NCBI GenBank assembly: GCA_027605045.1
Contig: JAQFWX010000029.1
Location: forward strand, 62,001 to 126,000
Reading direction: 5' to 3'
Source: Phallus indusiatus
Taxonomy: Eukaryota; Basidiomycota; Agaricomycetes; Phallales; Phallaceae
DNA length: 64,000 nucleotides
Part shown: piece after piece, positions 11,801 to 23,590 of the stretch
How the letters are laid out: the number at the start of each line of letters is the position of its first letter
How positions within the stretch are numbered: the stretch's first letter is position 1
The notes under the pieces: model-generated
What the model saw: only the letters and a program-made list of their open reading frames with translations
Databases searched by the model: none
Told to the model about the DNA's origin: nothing
Translations under genes and position numbers: made by a program

Positions 11801-12405
11801 CATTCTCTCAAGCCTCTCACTCTCCAAAACCTAGTTCCTAACACCCTACCGAATGCAATTGACGACGGCCAGTCGACGACATCCCGATGAACACACATTT
11901 AAGGTGTCTGCAATAAATGACATCACCGATTTGTCCGCTGGTACTCGGAGTTTTACTCTTCAGATAGAGCACCCAGGAATAATTTGGACTGGTTTGTGCT
12001 TCCCTATATGTCTATGTACACAGCGCGTTGAAATTTGGCATCAATTTAGTTATCGCATTCGATGCACACGTTTTAAAATGGAGCTTAGACGACAATCCCC
12101 CCGATGACTTTGCTCGACACCACGTCAAAGAAGCTTCTTTTTACGGCACTGACGTCTGGTATCTAGATCTCGTTACCAAAATACCACTAGAAGAGGGTAC
12201 GAACGATGGGAAGCTGAAAGTAAATTTTATTGGAACAAAAGAAAATGTCCAATGGCCTGCTAAAAAGGGCAAGTTCATCGAACATGAAGACGACCGACAG
12301 GATCTTGCGTTACTGGAAAGCATACACACTTGGATCAAACATAACACAGGTGACTCTGTTGATGCGATGCTGTTCGGGACATTAGGAGGTATTGCGTATG
12401 TTTGA
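8859..12405 (+). CDS. Vacuolar membrane protease, M28 metallopeptidase family (Pff1 type)
   Basis: A large intact gene. The start at 8859 was chosen because it opens directly into a transmembrane segment (LLLIVPLWSLVSYLS). The M28 zinc-peptidase domain follows: NSHLDSTPPSPGAADDA supplies the first His and bridging Asp, NNAEESLQDGSHLYSTQHH the catalytic Glu pair, and VVGHSYFYHT the late His ligand. The C-terminal half has several hydrophobic helices (for example FVLQVVFDFGSSAVFAFPAL and FIIASIVGFTMSYTFPLLPA). A lumenal tail carries HSENITTGEFYL, as in yeast Pff1 homologues. The domain order and length match that family. It is predicted to act in the vacuolar membrane in peptide turnover. More than ten short introns are needed. 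Some exon edges around 10,790-10,830 (beside an A-run) are uncertain. The frame ends GGIAYV, stop at 12405. Confidence 0.88.
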
Positions 12406-12976
12406 AGAGTAGAGTTCATTTTTATGTTGCATTTGATATCGTTTGGACATGCCCTGTGTTCGGCATAATTAATGAGTTTTAAAAGGTTGTATCCATTACC
12501 TCTTATTTATTAAGTTTTCTCTTGTTATCTGCTATTGTTTCTAGACACATGATTATCACAAAACAAATATTTGATCACCTGCACCCCAATCAATATACGA
12601 GATATGTGCCTAAATACAAGCAGAAGCATCAGTTAACATCAGAATTCATGCGCTCGGCATTATTTCACACTTCATATACTTGTTTCCCGCGCCACTATAG
12701 AACCCTCTTTCTTCTGTGAGTCTGACCACTGTCTCTCTTGAACTCAAAAGGGGTAGTAATAAGGCATATCAATGGCCAATTTCGCCGACATGAATAATTA
12801 AAACGCTCAATATAACGGATACGGCACCGACCCTAATTTGCTGGTCCTGTCTCCTCTCACTCGCTGTAGTTTTGTGCATGCTAATTAAAATATATTAATA
12901 GACACACGAAGCTGTGCTTGAAATGCGGAACCGAACACCTCCAGATGAGGCTCGTTTCTCGGCTAACTTCGACATT

Positions 12977-13025
12977 GCTCTGGATGAAACGAAACTCCAT
13001 TAGACAACGGGGTTTCATCCAGAGC
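12977..13025. repeat. 14-bp perfect inverted repeat downstream of the M28 gene
   Basis: GCTCTGGATGAAAC (12977-12990) and its exact complement (13012-13025) surround a 21-base spacer. It could form a hairpin in RNA or be a small palindromic insertion. I see no gene here, and the 12406-13497 interval is otherwise unremarkable. Confidence 0.6.
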
Positions 13026-13497
13026 GCTCTTACTCATATGTCCCATACGCCCGTAAATTCATGTAAACAAATGCAGGCTCCGAGTCTAAGACAGACCTAC
13101 CCAAAGAACCACCTCGCTCAGAGAACACAGATACTGCCCCATGTTAAATCTCACCTTTTTTGATACCATAATATCTCATCAACAGTACAGTGGTGTATTA
13201 GAAATAGAGTCGAGTCGGAGCTGAGATACGCCTGCCGGTCCTGCCCAACGGTGATGTAAATCATGATGTCCAATTGAGACAGTGCGTGTTATTGAAAGTA
13301 CATCAATCAAATTGCCTAATGTATTGGGTTTGAACGTTTGAACCCTAAGTCCTTACCGACTAGCTCAGCTGAGGGGACTATTAGGTGCCCAAAGGTAGTA
13401 TGAACATGAGCGAGGCGCCTGCTAGTAATAATTAATAAAAATGAAGGTTTCAGTCTGTCTTACTGATGCTCCCAGCTCCACTGTTCGCCGTCATGTA

Positions 13498-13643
13498 TCA
13501 CGAAAATCTTTGATGGTTTATAATTAAATTTAGGCACTTAGATCGTACTTTCTGGGTTAAATTTCAATTTGAGCATTAAAAAAGCAATATAAAAGCAATG
13601 TAAACGCCTTCATTTAATGATAAACCATCAAAGATTTCCGCGA
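13498..13643. mobile_element. MITE-like element, 146 bp, long terminal inverted repeats, TA-flanked
   Basis: The ends are inverted repeats of about 32 bases with few mismatches. They share a perfect 18-base core, AAATCTTTGATGGTTTAT at 13504-13521 and its complement at 13620-13637. The outer ends read TCACG and, on the other strand, TCGCG. A TA dinucleotide lies immediately outside each end (13496-13497 and 13644-13645), consistent with the TA target duplication of Tc1/mariner-type elements. No coding capacity. It sits between the M28 protease and the DUF6533-like gene. Confidence 0.75.
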
Positions 13644-13910
13644 TAGATTGTTCAGTGTTATGTATTGAGATATGACGCTTTGTTGGATGAACTTGGATCC
13701 AACGCGCAACATTCAATTTCAGTGATGATGGTCGATGCTGTGACGTATTTTTTTTCGGGCTGGTTTCTATGTCTCAGCTGACAGCTGGCCTTAGTTCGTG
13801 AAACTTAATCACGGCTCAGGCAGTCTTTAAATGTTCTTGAGTTGTCCTGCACCATTGATTTCCCTCACAGTATCAAACTCAAGGACCCACAGACCTATAT
13901 TTTTCATATT

Positions 13911-15767
13911 ATGAATACTCCAAATGATACCATATCCTCTGCCACATTAGAGGCCATGATCCAGGAGGCTTATGAAAAGTACGTATTTGACTTATTATCT
14001 TACGCTGGTGTATTCATATTGTTTTCTGATTACGGTATAATAAGTTATGTTTATCCCCTAGTTCTTTTGAGTTCTATAAGTGAGCAATCAAAAAATTTCT
14101 CAAAGGGAAGTCTCATTGTAAAAGCAGTACTTCCGTTTTACGCTGCTTTGATAAGGTTGTCTCAAGAAGTAGAGCATATATGGCTCAAGGCCTTTAGCCT
14201 GCCCGCATTGTTATACGTTTTTACAAGGTATGCCAGCTTGATTTCTCAAGGAATCACTTTCTGGATAGCTTTTTCTTCGGTATGTTTGAGTCGGTTAGAT
14301 TTCAAAAACTCCTATTACTGTGTTTCTAACATTTAACTTGAAGCTGGGAAGGTATGAAACTAATAAAGTTGTAGTACTAAAGTTGACTGAATTTTGAAAC
14401 CTTGACAGATCTTGTAATACGCTTGCCAATATAACAAATGCCTTATCAATTATTGATTACATCGGCTCTCGAGGTCTGTGTTTTACTATTCGTTCTTCTC
14501 CGAAAATTATTTGGCTGGGCTGCTATTAATCTCGAAGGTGTTGCAAGCCGTATTGAGATAGCTTAACCTTACTACAAAAGAATTTTAAATCCGAGCATGT
14601 CTATGGTAGTTTCTGGATCATTTAACGATCACTTTAGGCTTATTACTCATCCGAGCATACTCTATATGCAAAGGAGATAAAGTCCTCGTCGCAGCTTTGG
14701 CCCCCGGCTTCCTCTCGTTTCTTGCATTCTTAGCCCTGACTCTGTATGGTAGGAGCTTTTAGGACCATGTGCATCGATAAGTGTCTTACTTCCACCGGCC
14801 AATCTAGGTACGATAGTTTTCTCCGGATGTATGGTCAGGTTCGTCCTCTATATATACAATTTTTCAGTTCTCTCTGCGTCAACTAGTATCTTATTCATGT
14901 AATTCTCCAGCGAGTCCGGTATGTTCCATAGGCTCATTTTTTTAATTTTTGAGTTGACACATTCCTTAGCTGCTCTGACCTTGAATAATGTTTTAAATGA
15001 CATCTTCAACATTTTTTTGGATGTTCTCTTATTTGTCATTTGCGTATGGAAGGTTTGGAGCATATGGAGATTAAAACACGGAAGCTCCAGATTTCAAACT
15101 GATAACAAGAGCCTCGTCTCCGTACTTCTCACTCAGAGTAAGATTTAATCAGTCAAAAAAAAAAAGCTGATATGTAGAAATAATCCTAGATATCTTAAGG
15201 TTTTGGTAAGTCATCGTTTATGTGAGATCTTATGTTAAATTAATGGCCCCACAAGTTTTGTTGTTACCACCAATAGTGCTAGCGCGATAATTTTGTAGGT
15301 AACATTTTAGACTATGCCGACCACACTAATAGCTTGCAAAATGTCATTTTATTACAGATTGCTGAATACGTAATAGTTTTTGCAGTGCAATTCCACATCA
15401 TAAACTGATCTAATAACTAGCTCTCGGTTAATAGCAGGTAGCTTTATTACCATGCAAAACACGTGAGTTCAACACTATCTCACTTCGCGCACACCTGTCC
15501 TTAATCTTGAAAACCTCAAGCCTGTCATCCATCTTAGTGGCCAATTTTACACTGGATCTTCGTCGCCTTAATTCGGCTAAAATTGACGAGAACAATATGT
15601 CCCTGCCGTCACTTCATTTGTCAAATATTCTTCAACATGTGCACCAATCCTTTATCGTAGAGCTCGCCACTCCTGAAGCTGGCGAAAGAGACGCAGGCGA
15701 GGATTATGATCATGATAATATGCCTGAAACTATGGATGACAACCGGTCTGCCGCTAATGTGAACTAG
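13911..15767 (+). CDS. DUF6533-like multi-pass membrane protein (basidiomycete-specific)
   Basis: Several short exons on the plus strand fit the basidiomycete family with an N-terminal DUF6533 domain and about seven membrane helices. Exon 1 starts at 13911 (MNTPNDTISSATLEAM). The next exon has IRLSQEVEHIWLKAFSL, resembling the DUF6533 core in which a short charged stretch with EV.(H/Y)IW separates two helices. Hydrophobic exons follow (EVCVLLFVLLRKLF; LVAALAPGFLSFLAFLALTL). A loop exon, LLFVICVWKVWSIWRLK, precedes a last exon with ANFTLDLRRLNSA and an acidic tail ending at 15767. The function of the family is unknown. Exon edges are uncertain and I cannot exclude minor damage around 14,560-14,900. 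Confidence 0.6.
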
Positions 15768-16980
15768 TACCAGTAATAGCAATGTCATTTCCCGTATGTG
15801 ATATCGAAGCCGTTAGGTAGTGTTAAGCCACTTATTATCATTTTCATGCCCAGCTTGATGTGCGCCGTCAGGAGATAGGCAGGGAAGGAAAGGGAACCAG
15901 TGTTGTGTGCTCAGAGGGAAATCATGATGGGGGCATAAAAGTCGTTGTTATTCGTGTCCAAAAGGTGGTTTTTTATATATACAGTTTGTAAATATATGTT
16001 CCAGGAAAATGGAACTAAAAGGTGATTGGAAAGGTAAAATAAGAATTGTGAATTTCAAAATAGAGTGAGACGAAAGGGGAATAAAAGGTAAAAAATAGAA
16101 AATATAGCCTATTTGTACCTCAAAGTTGCCTAGCCGTAAGGAACGGCGCATATAGCCTTCGCTTACAAATCTCCGTGTAGCCTGTTTCCGCACTCATCAA
16201 GCTTGTAATAATTCATAATGACAAACGAGTATTAGCTTGTCTTGAAAATCCAGATCTTTTGAAAGTGTGAAGTAATACGCCAAAATTGTTCATCTGGCGC
16301 CAGTAAATTTATATATATGTATTTATATTACGTGAGGAGTTCACAATTACGCATGTGTTGGAAAAAAGCTTGAAATTATCGAACCCCCGAATTCACATAC
16401 ATAATAATAGTATGACATTCTGGCTTGAAATTTCCTCATGAGAGGTACGAGAAGAATTGAAAGAACGCACGGCGTAAATCGTGAAAATCCTACTATTAGC
16501 CACTGATCAGTGATCTGAGCCATTGGTCTTGAAGAAACAAAAACATTCACCGTATTTTCATTGTTTTACTATTATGCCCTACAGATATGGATCGTCTGAT
16601 GTGTTATGTACATTACGTCTTGAAGCGAAACTTACTCAAAAGGTGTGATCAGAAACTCAGGAGCCTATGATCCTTTATTAATAAATCGAAGTAATCGTGG
16701 ATGATAACACATCCACTGATGTGCACGTGTGGTCGCCGCCAGCGTTAAATGAATAAAAGTTCTTTCGCGAGACTTGTTCACTTATAACGCGGAACCGATG
16801 CGCGAGGACATTTTGTTTTATTTCGATAATAAGCCTTTTGTTGATTGAAAACAGCTGTTCGTGAAGTCTTGACTTCAAGTCAACGACGGGCACCACGGAA
16901 GAGCTCGAGCAATGTACTGGAACAGTCATTAGTTTATTCATGCAACTCTACAATCGTCAATAACATTGATTCCTTTGAAC
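15768..16980. other. Intergenic region between convergent genes, no gene seen
   Basis: AT-rich sequence with short open frames only. It separates the plus-strand DUF6533-like gene from the minus-strand transporter, so both 3' ends lie here. No RNA gene or repeat was recognised. Confidence 0.5.
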
Positions 16981-18829
16981 TCATGTTTTTACAAGCAGCT
17001 TCCAGTTTCCCTGTTTCCACCGTTTTGCGTTATATAGCAACAGACTTGCAACTATAAACGTAGCACCAGCGAAACCAATGGAGGCTTCAAACACGACAGC
17101 TGCCCTTGTACTTCCTGACCCTGCACCACTAACGGCGTTTGTAGTACCAGTGGCTTGGTTTCCATTCTCCGAGAGAAAAATTCCAGTGCGTTTTTCGGAT
17201 GCCTGGAGAAGCCACACCGCGATTGGTTCGGCTAAGATGCATGATGGGGCGATTGCTAACCATAAGATTGACAATGCTGAACCAAGGTCTTTTAAGCCCA
17301 CCACCTCTGTGACTAGGGCACCGCTTGCACTCCAAAATATCCCAGCGGATATCCCTTGGCAGAGGCTTAAGTGACACAAAAAAATATAAAGAATTTCTGG
17401 CAAGCTACCTTGAATTATTGAAAAGAAGACGAGAACACCAAAACTCCGTGAAACCATCCAGATAACGAAACAACTCAATCCTGCAACTGTCGTCCATAGA
17501 ATGGCAATGTTGAATCTACCACCTCTGTCCATCGCGTAACCCGAGAGAGGACGTCCGACTATCTGACCTGCTGCAATGATCGACTGAATTGCTGCAGCAT
17601 GGGTCTGAGAGAGACCCAACCCCAAAGAGGCGTATGTTGCGGTCGTGTAAAGGCACAAAGTATAGCCTAAAATGGTAAAACAACCCCACGACCATACCCA
17701 TATAAAACCAGGATGCCATAGAAGGGTGTATTGAATTGGTTCGAAGCGGGCTTTTGTCACGTGAGATCGAGCTGGTTATTGTTCAATTAGAAAACACACT
17801 TGCTAGCGAAAAAATGGGATAGTTTACTTTTCAAGAAGATTACCACAGGAACTAAGATCACCAAAGAGACAATTCCGTTGATGAAGAATGCCCATCGTAG
17901 TCCTAATCTAGTTATGGATGCTTTCGTGATTTGCGAAAAGACGATGGTTCCCGCTCCTGAACCTGATACATCGCGACTGATTAATACACGCAAGTACGCT
18001 GACAAAAGGTAGAACGTTTCAACCTGCTGCTGATAAGCCCTAAGAAAATGTCAAATTCGTTAGTTCACAGTGCGCTCGCTTATGACGGTCACTCACCGTC
18101 GCGTAAGCCCGTTTTTTGGAAAACCATTCGTTACCCAAAGGAACTGTTGGAACGAACGTCTAAAAAAGGCCAAAACGCAAAGTTGACTCCTGTTCGTCAA
18201 AAATGACAGGCGAACATACCAAACCTAAACCGAGCCCGAACATGACGCCCTGCGTCAGGAACAATTGCCAGATTTTCGTGCTCAGCCCGGCGAATATCTG
18301 TGCGAGAACATACATTATCACGCCGATAATCAAGGGTATCTTGAAGTTATATCGTTTGGATAGGTAATTCGATAAAGGTGCCACGAGCATAGCGCATCCA
18401 ACGGCGAGACCACCGATGGCGGCGAAGTCCACATCGGTTGCGCCCGGGAAGACTAAATCAAGGAAGATTATTTACATAGAATTATGGATTGCAAAGTAAT
18501 ACCTGCAATTGTTCTTAGTATAAAAGCTTAAAAACACGCCGAAAGTCGAGTTAACGCTGATGATTTGGCATTTCGTCAACCAAGTGAACACAAATTTTTG
18601 CTAAGACGTACCCCCAAGTCGCGGCTAAAACACATTGGGAGAAGTTTTATAAAAACGAAGACAAAGCTGAACGAACATAATGCTTACCACTTGACATAAA
18701 TATACATCCTACAATAACCCATCCATATCCGCCATCCGGGGGCTCTTGTGCCTGAAGCACTGAAGACTGAGCGGTTTCTGCGCTTCCCAGTTCATCCTTT
18801 TCTTTGAAATCTTCTTGACTCAGAGTCAT
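16981..18829 (-). CDS. Monocarboxylate-type MFS transporter (MCT/Mch family)
   Basis: Minus-strand gene with several introns. The N-terminus is hydrophilic and leads into PDGGYGWVIVGCIF, the diagnostic first-helix motif of monocarboxylate-porter MFS proteins. Later exons give NSTFGVFLSFY, GATDVDFAAIGGLAVG and PLSNYLSKRYNFKIPLIIG (A-motif region). RAYATAYQQ and the second helix bundle follow (HPGFIWVWSWGCFTILGYTL; GRPLSGYAMDRGGRFN; SAGIFWSASGALVTEVVG). About twelve helices are expected. The C-terminus reads KQGNWKLLVKT, stop at 16981. It is predicted to move small carboxylates or related metabolites across the plasma membrane by proton symport or facilitation; the substrate is not inferable. 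The gene appears intact. Confidence 0.85.
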
Positions 18830-21441
18830 TATCGTCCTGTGATATTTTACAATTTCGGTCTAACAGGACAAAGAGCGTAGCGGGTTGTGGGAGCTAACTC
18901 ATGGGAGTCTGATATTTATCATCAGGGAGGAAATTCGCGATATTTGTCATCGGATTGCGGAATTTTTCACAGCGGCAGATAGAACATGGTAAAATGCTTG
19001 CTTTTTACGGCATGTCCCGAAATGCCGAGCCTGATGCGTGATATCATTGACGTATCGGGTCGGTTACTATTGAGTATTTGCCAGACAGAATTTTGGTAAT
19101 GATAAATTAACTTGCGCCCGTAGTACGTATGGAATCAACTCTTCCATTGAATTATATAACAGATTATCTCAAATGAAATCACATTGTTGCTAACATATTT
19201 GTTATAGCCGGTTTCCGATGTCCATGATCCCGAAGCCATCTGACCCATTTGTAGAGGTCTATTCAATGCAAGTTCAATACTGGCTGACAACATGATTCAC
19301 AAGAATCTAGGAGGAGAAAACAGGGTCTGTAAAGATGGTATAGGGAAGACAACGGAGGGTAATAGAGTTGCAAATTACATTGACGTGTAATTCGGTGGTT
19401 CTAGGCCCTGTCGAACAGAAATGGCTGGCAAGAAGTTGCGTGCCCCCATTTGTAACATGAAATGAGATTTTCCACACGTCAACCTTCCTACACCAAGACG
19501 AAATTACCGCCGAGACGGAACAGGGGCTCAGGGCTTCAGGAGCTCCACTTGTTGAAGCTTGTTGAACTTGAACTCAAGAGACAGGGTCTCATCGATGAAT
19601 ACAGTGCGTATGTCAAAAGTTCGGTTTGTCGAACGCGATAATAGTTACAGTATCATTGTGATGGGTGTTATTAGAGTTTTGAAAGGATGAGAAAAGCAAA
19701 TTACTACGAGTAAAGCAGAAGATAGACTGAAATTTTCAACACAACTAATCGGCGACTTACTTCAAAGTAGGCTACTTTAAGTATAGGCTAACCCGCCACT
19801 CGGTGCCCCTGCTGATTCTTTATGTCGTATCAAGGTCGAACGCATTCGAACGCTGCAAGACAAGTCTCACGCTATGCTCAGTATGTTTAGAATAATAATA
19901 AAACAGGTTTCTCTCTCACAATTGAAGCCGAGTTCTTCACATGCAAAGGAGTCCAAACCGGGACGAACCAGAATTTTAATCTTCTTTCCAACTATCTTTC
20001 ACTGTGACGACCAAAAAAAACGATAGCCTCCAAATCCAGCGGGGAATTGAGCATTAGGACCAAACACTGTTAACATCTGTCATGAAGCGCGAGTGCGATA
20101 GCGGCAAAAAATACGCACGAGGGGCCATATCGCATGCGCACAACGATCGAGTGTTCCAAGAATGCTATTGAATCTCATTCACCTTATTCACCACGTTCTT
20201 CGAAATTTAACAGGGTTTGATGAGACAGGGTGCCAAATCCAGGTAGCAATGATATGGATGTCAGACGTGCCTGAAGAGTTGTCAGATTCGGCGCGTCCTA
20301 CGATGAATTATCTTGGGCCTTCATACCTTAAAAATGTGAACATAGGTTTCGTTTTATCAAGGAGATGTAATTTCTTTTTGATTCATTGAGTTCAGTGCGT
20401 TGTTTTGGAGACGATGACGTAGAGCCGTAGACCAAGCCTGACCCTACACACGTGACAATGGGTGGCAGCTTCTGCCGGCTCCCTGTGGTCAAAGTGGCAT
20501 GTTGGTGGTGAGGTTCTTTCACTAAAACATTTCGGATGGATACCACGATGAACAATTCACGTTCGTGACTAGATGTAATGATCACGAGTTGTCCTAGGAT
20601 AGAGGGAGCATCTCCAAAGCAATAGATTAGGATTATACGGCACGCCTTGAAAACTAGCGCCGCAAGGGGCGGCAGACCCTGCCTTACCAATTTCAAACCC
20701 AGAATTCGAACACCCAAACAGGAATTCTTAATATTTTCTAATATACGGCCTGGGTCACGGCGTTTTGGGTATGGATGGATTCATATACTCAGTTGTTACA
20801 AAATTTGGGAATTTGGATGCAGTTTTGAAGCATTTCGTCAATAGGTCAACTCGTTCCTACCAGTCATTTCAACGTCCGATTGGGTTCCAAATTTAGGATC
20901 AGAATTTGGCCTCCGAGTCAACTCCGAGTCACATCTAAAGGATCTGAGAACCCTTCTGGGGCAGGGGACGATCTACACCGGAACTATTGCTCCAGAGTCT
21001 CAAGCCAAACCCAAAGTGATATTTGCAGGTCTACAACATCATTGGAAACAAGATCACGTATCCAAATACACCGCAAAATGAATCTACAGCCAGTGCTATT
21101 ACAACTACGAGATGTCTGTATGGTTTGTAGTATCCTAGCTCGGAGCAACTAGGCATGCGCAATTACGACGAGGCATGCCGTTCGCCATTGTATTCGATTA
21201 TGCTTCTGTTGGATTCATTTGAATCCCACTGTTATGTGAAAACCATTGAAAGTGCCGCCCTGTCAGGCATCGTCGAATCACCTCCAGTCTTGTATTTACC
21301 CTGATATCAAGTTCGTATACCCTGTGTTCCCAGACAAACAAAATAATGAAGGGTCTTGAACTAAGGAGCTCGGAATGCTATAAAACGCACGGTGCGCAAT
21401 GGAAAGGCCTCGTCTTCGTGTTCATTTGCACTCTCTGAAAC
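18830..21441. other. Intergenic region, with two coding-like but unassigned stretches
   Basis: No complete gene found. Between about 20,735 and 21,085 two plus-strand frames look protein-like: MDGFIYSVVTKFGNLDAVL, then after a frame change LRTLLGQGTIYTGTIAPES. They have no good start, clear splice links or recognised domain, so I treat them as possible gene debris. A TATA-like TATAAAA (about 21,378) lies 60-odd bases before the carboxylesterase start and is its likely promoter. Confidence 0.4.
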
Positions 21442-23314
21442 ATGCTCGTCGGAGGAAAGACATTCCTGATCAAGGCAGCGTTGACCTGTCTCTTGTTATC
21501 ATTGTCTCCCGTCTTTGCTGCTTCAGCTCCAAAATTCCCCAAACCTTCAAAACCTCCTACCGTAGACCTCGGTTACTCTGTTTATGAAGGCACAACACAA
21601 AGTAATGGCCAAAACGAGTTCCTTGGAATCCGCTACGCGGCGCCACCTTTAGGGAATTTGCGCTTTCGTAAACCTCAAGCTCCTTTGAAAACAAACGGTG
21701 TTCAGCCTGCGAAAAAATTCGGACCCGTATGTTATGGAGTAGGGAACGGGCTCGCGTCGGGCTTTGGAGAGGATTGTTTGTTCTTGAACGTCTGGGCACC
21801 TTCAGATGCAACTCCGAATTCTAAACTACCTGTCTTCTTTTGGATTCAGGGCGGCGGGTATTGCTACAATATTAATGCCAACGTATGTACACTCCAACTA
21901 CTCTTGAAATTATCAGCGCTCAATGCAAAAACATTGATTTAGTATAACGGATCCGATTTAGTGAAATCTACAGGGAATAAAATGGTATTTGTTGGTATCA
22001 ATTATCGGGTCGGCCCTTTCGGGTTTTTAGCTAGCGAAAAGGTTCAAAAAGATGGCGATTTAAATGCCGGTTTTTTGGATGAGCGATTTGCACTGCAATG
22101 GGTTCAAAGCTTCATAACTCTGGTTGGCTTCACCATTCAATTCAATAAATTCCATACAAATATGCTAATATCATCTAAGTTCGGCGGTGATCCTCGTAGA
22201 GTTGTGTTAGTGGGAGACAGTGCAGGAGCAGGCAGTATCGCACTTCACCTGGTCGCAAACGGTGGTGCACCGACCAATCTTTTCGCTGGCGTATTTGGCG
22301 TATCACCCTTTTTCCCAGATCAACCTCGTGTCAATGAGTTAGAATGGCAGTTCAAGCTATTCGCCTCCAATGCGGGATGTGGCTCAAGCGCGGATCCGTT
22401 AAACTGTTTACGCCACAAAGATAGCACAGTCTTACAGCTTGCCAATCAAAACATGTCGTATCCCGGCAGAAAATCCAACGCGTTGTGGCCATATACACCT
22501 ACTGTTGATGGCGACCTCTTTCCTGATTCTCCTTATCGCCTTTTTGAACAAGGCAAATTCGTTAAAGTGCCTGCTGTATTCGGGTAAGGCAACTTTTTCA
22601 CCTCTTACCTATTCTATCATATTTTTATGTATTTTTTTAGTGACGACACAAACGAAGGAACCATATTTGCTGCAAATGCTAAATCCCTTGCGGAGGTGGG
22701 ATCATTTATGCAAGACAACTACCCTCACATGTCCAGCCAAGATATTGCAACTATGGAAAAAATGTATTCATCAGAAGCTCCCTTGAATGGACATGCTGCA
22801 TTTTTCCCAGCAGCCGCAGCGGCATATGGCGAATCGACCTTTATCTGTCCAGGGCTCGAATTGTCCGCTCTTGTATCTCAGCATACCAAGTCTTGGAACT
22901 ACAGGTACGATTTTAGTTGAAAAACACATGTACTAGCAGTCCCTGATTAACGCTCTCCTGACTAGGTATAACGTCCTGACATCCTCCGAAATACAACAGG
23001 GAATCGGCGTTTCACATGTTAGCGAACTACCTTACCTTTTCGGACCCGGAAATGCGCCAGCTGGATCGGACACCGAAGGTTTCGATTTTCAAGATATAAC
23101 GCCAGTGCTTCAAGCTTACTATACCAACTTTGTCCGTTTTCTTGATCCGAATGCTCAACCGGTAAAAGGCAGCGTCTCTTGGCCGCAGTATAACGGTCAA
23201 TCACCAAAGAGACTTCTTCTACAAGTCAATGGCACTACGGTAGAGAATGTACCAAATACTCAATTGACTCGATGTCAGTTCTGGAAAGGGTTAATCAATC
23301 AATTAGAACAGTAG
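21442..23314 (+). CDS. Secreted type-B carboxylesterase/lipase
   Basis: An alpha/beta-hydrolase of the COesterase family. A signal peptide (KAALTCLLLSLSPVFA) is followed by the family landmarks: NEFLGIRYAAPPLGNLRF, SGFGEDCLFLNVWAP and FFWIQGGGYC (oxyanion hole). The nucleophile motif is GDSAGAG. The acid residue is in DDTNEGT, and the catalytic His is in GVSHVSELPYLFG. The C-terminus ends CQFWKGLINQLEQ at 23314. Four or so short introns separate the exons (about 21,880, 22,110-22,180, 22,585, 22,905). Cysteine pairs typical of the family are present. It likely hydrolyses ester substrates outside the cell. It could be a lipase, feruloyl-like or general esterase; sequence alone does not say which. 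The gene appears intact. Confidence 0.9.
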
Positions 23315-23590
23315 ACTTGAAGACAAAATTTTCTGTATTATTAATGTAAAACTTTTGTGGATTTATTGATGTATGTAAAACAATTGTCATCTTGACCTTG
23401 ATCCTTACTGTCCGACAACACGGGAGAGATTGAACCGATGTGTGAACATGCATGTGATATTGAATTGTGTATAAATAAGGGCAGAGGGCGGAGCCAACCA
23501 GCTACAACGGGAAATTCCGCTCCCTTACGTCATTTGCCACCTTTTTCGACGTTATTCGCCTTCCCTCAAACTTCGTCAAATCACACAAGT

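Noticed and set aside
20328..20717. 129-codon minus-strand frame
   Set aside because: No start context, domain, splice partners or homologue that I recognise; composition resembles random sequence.
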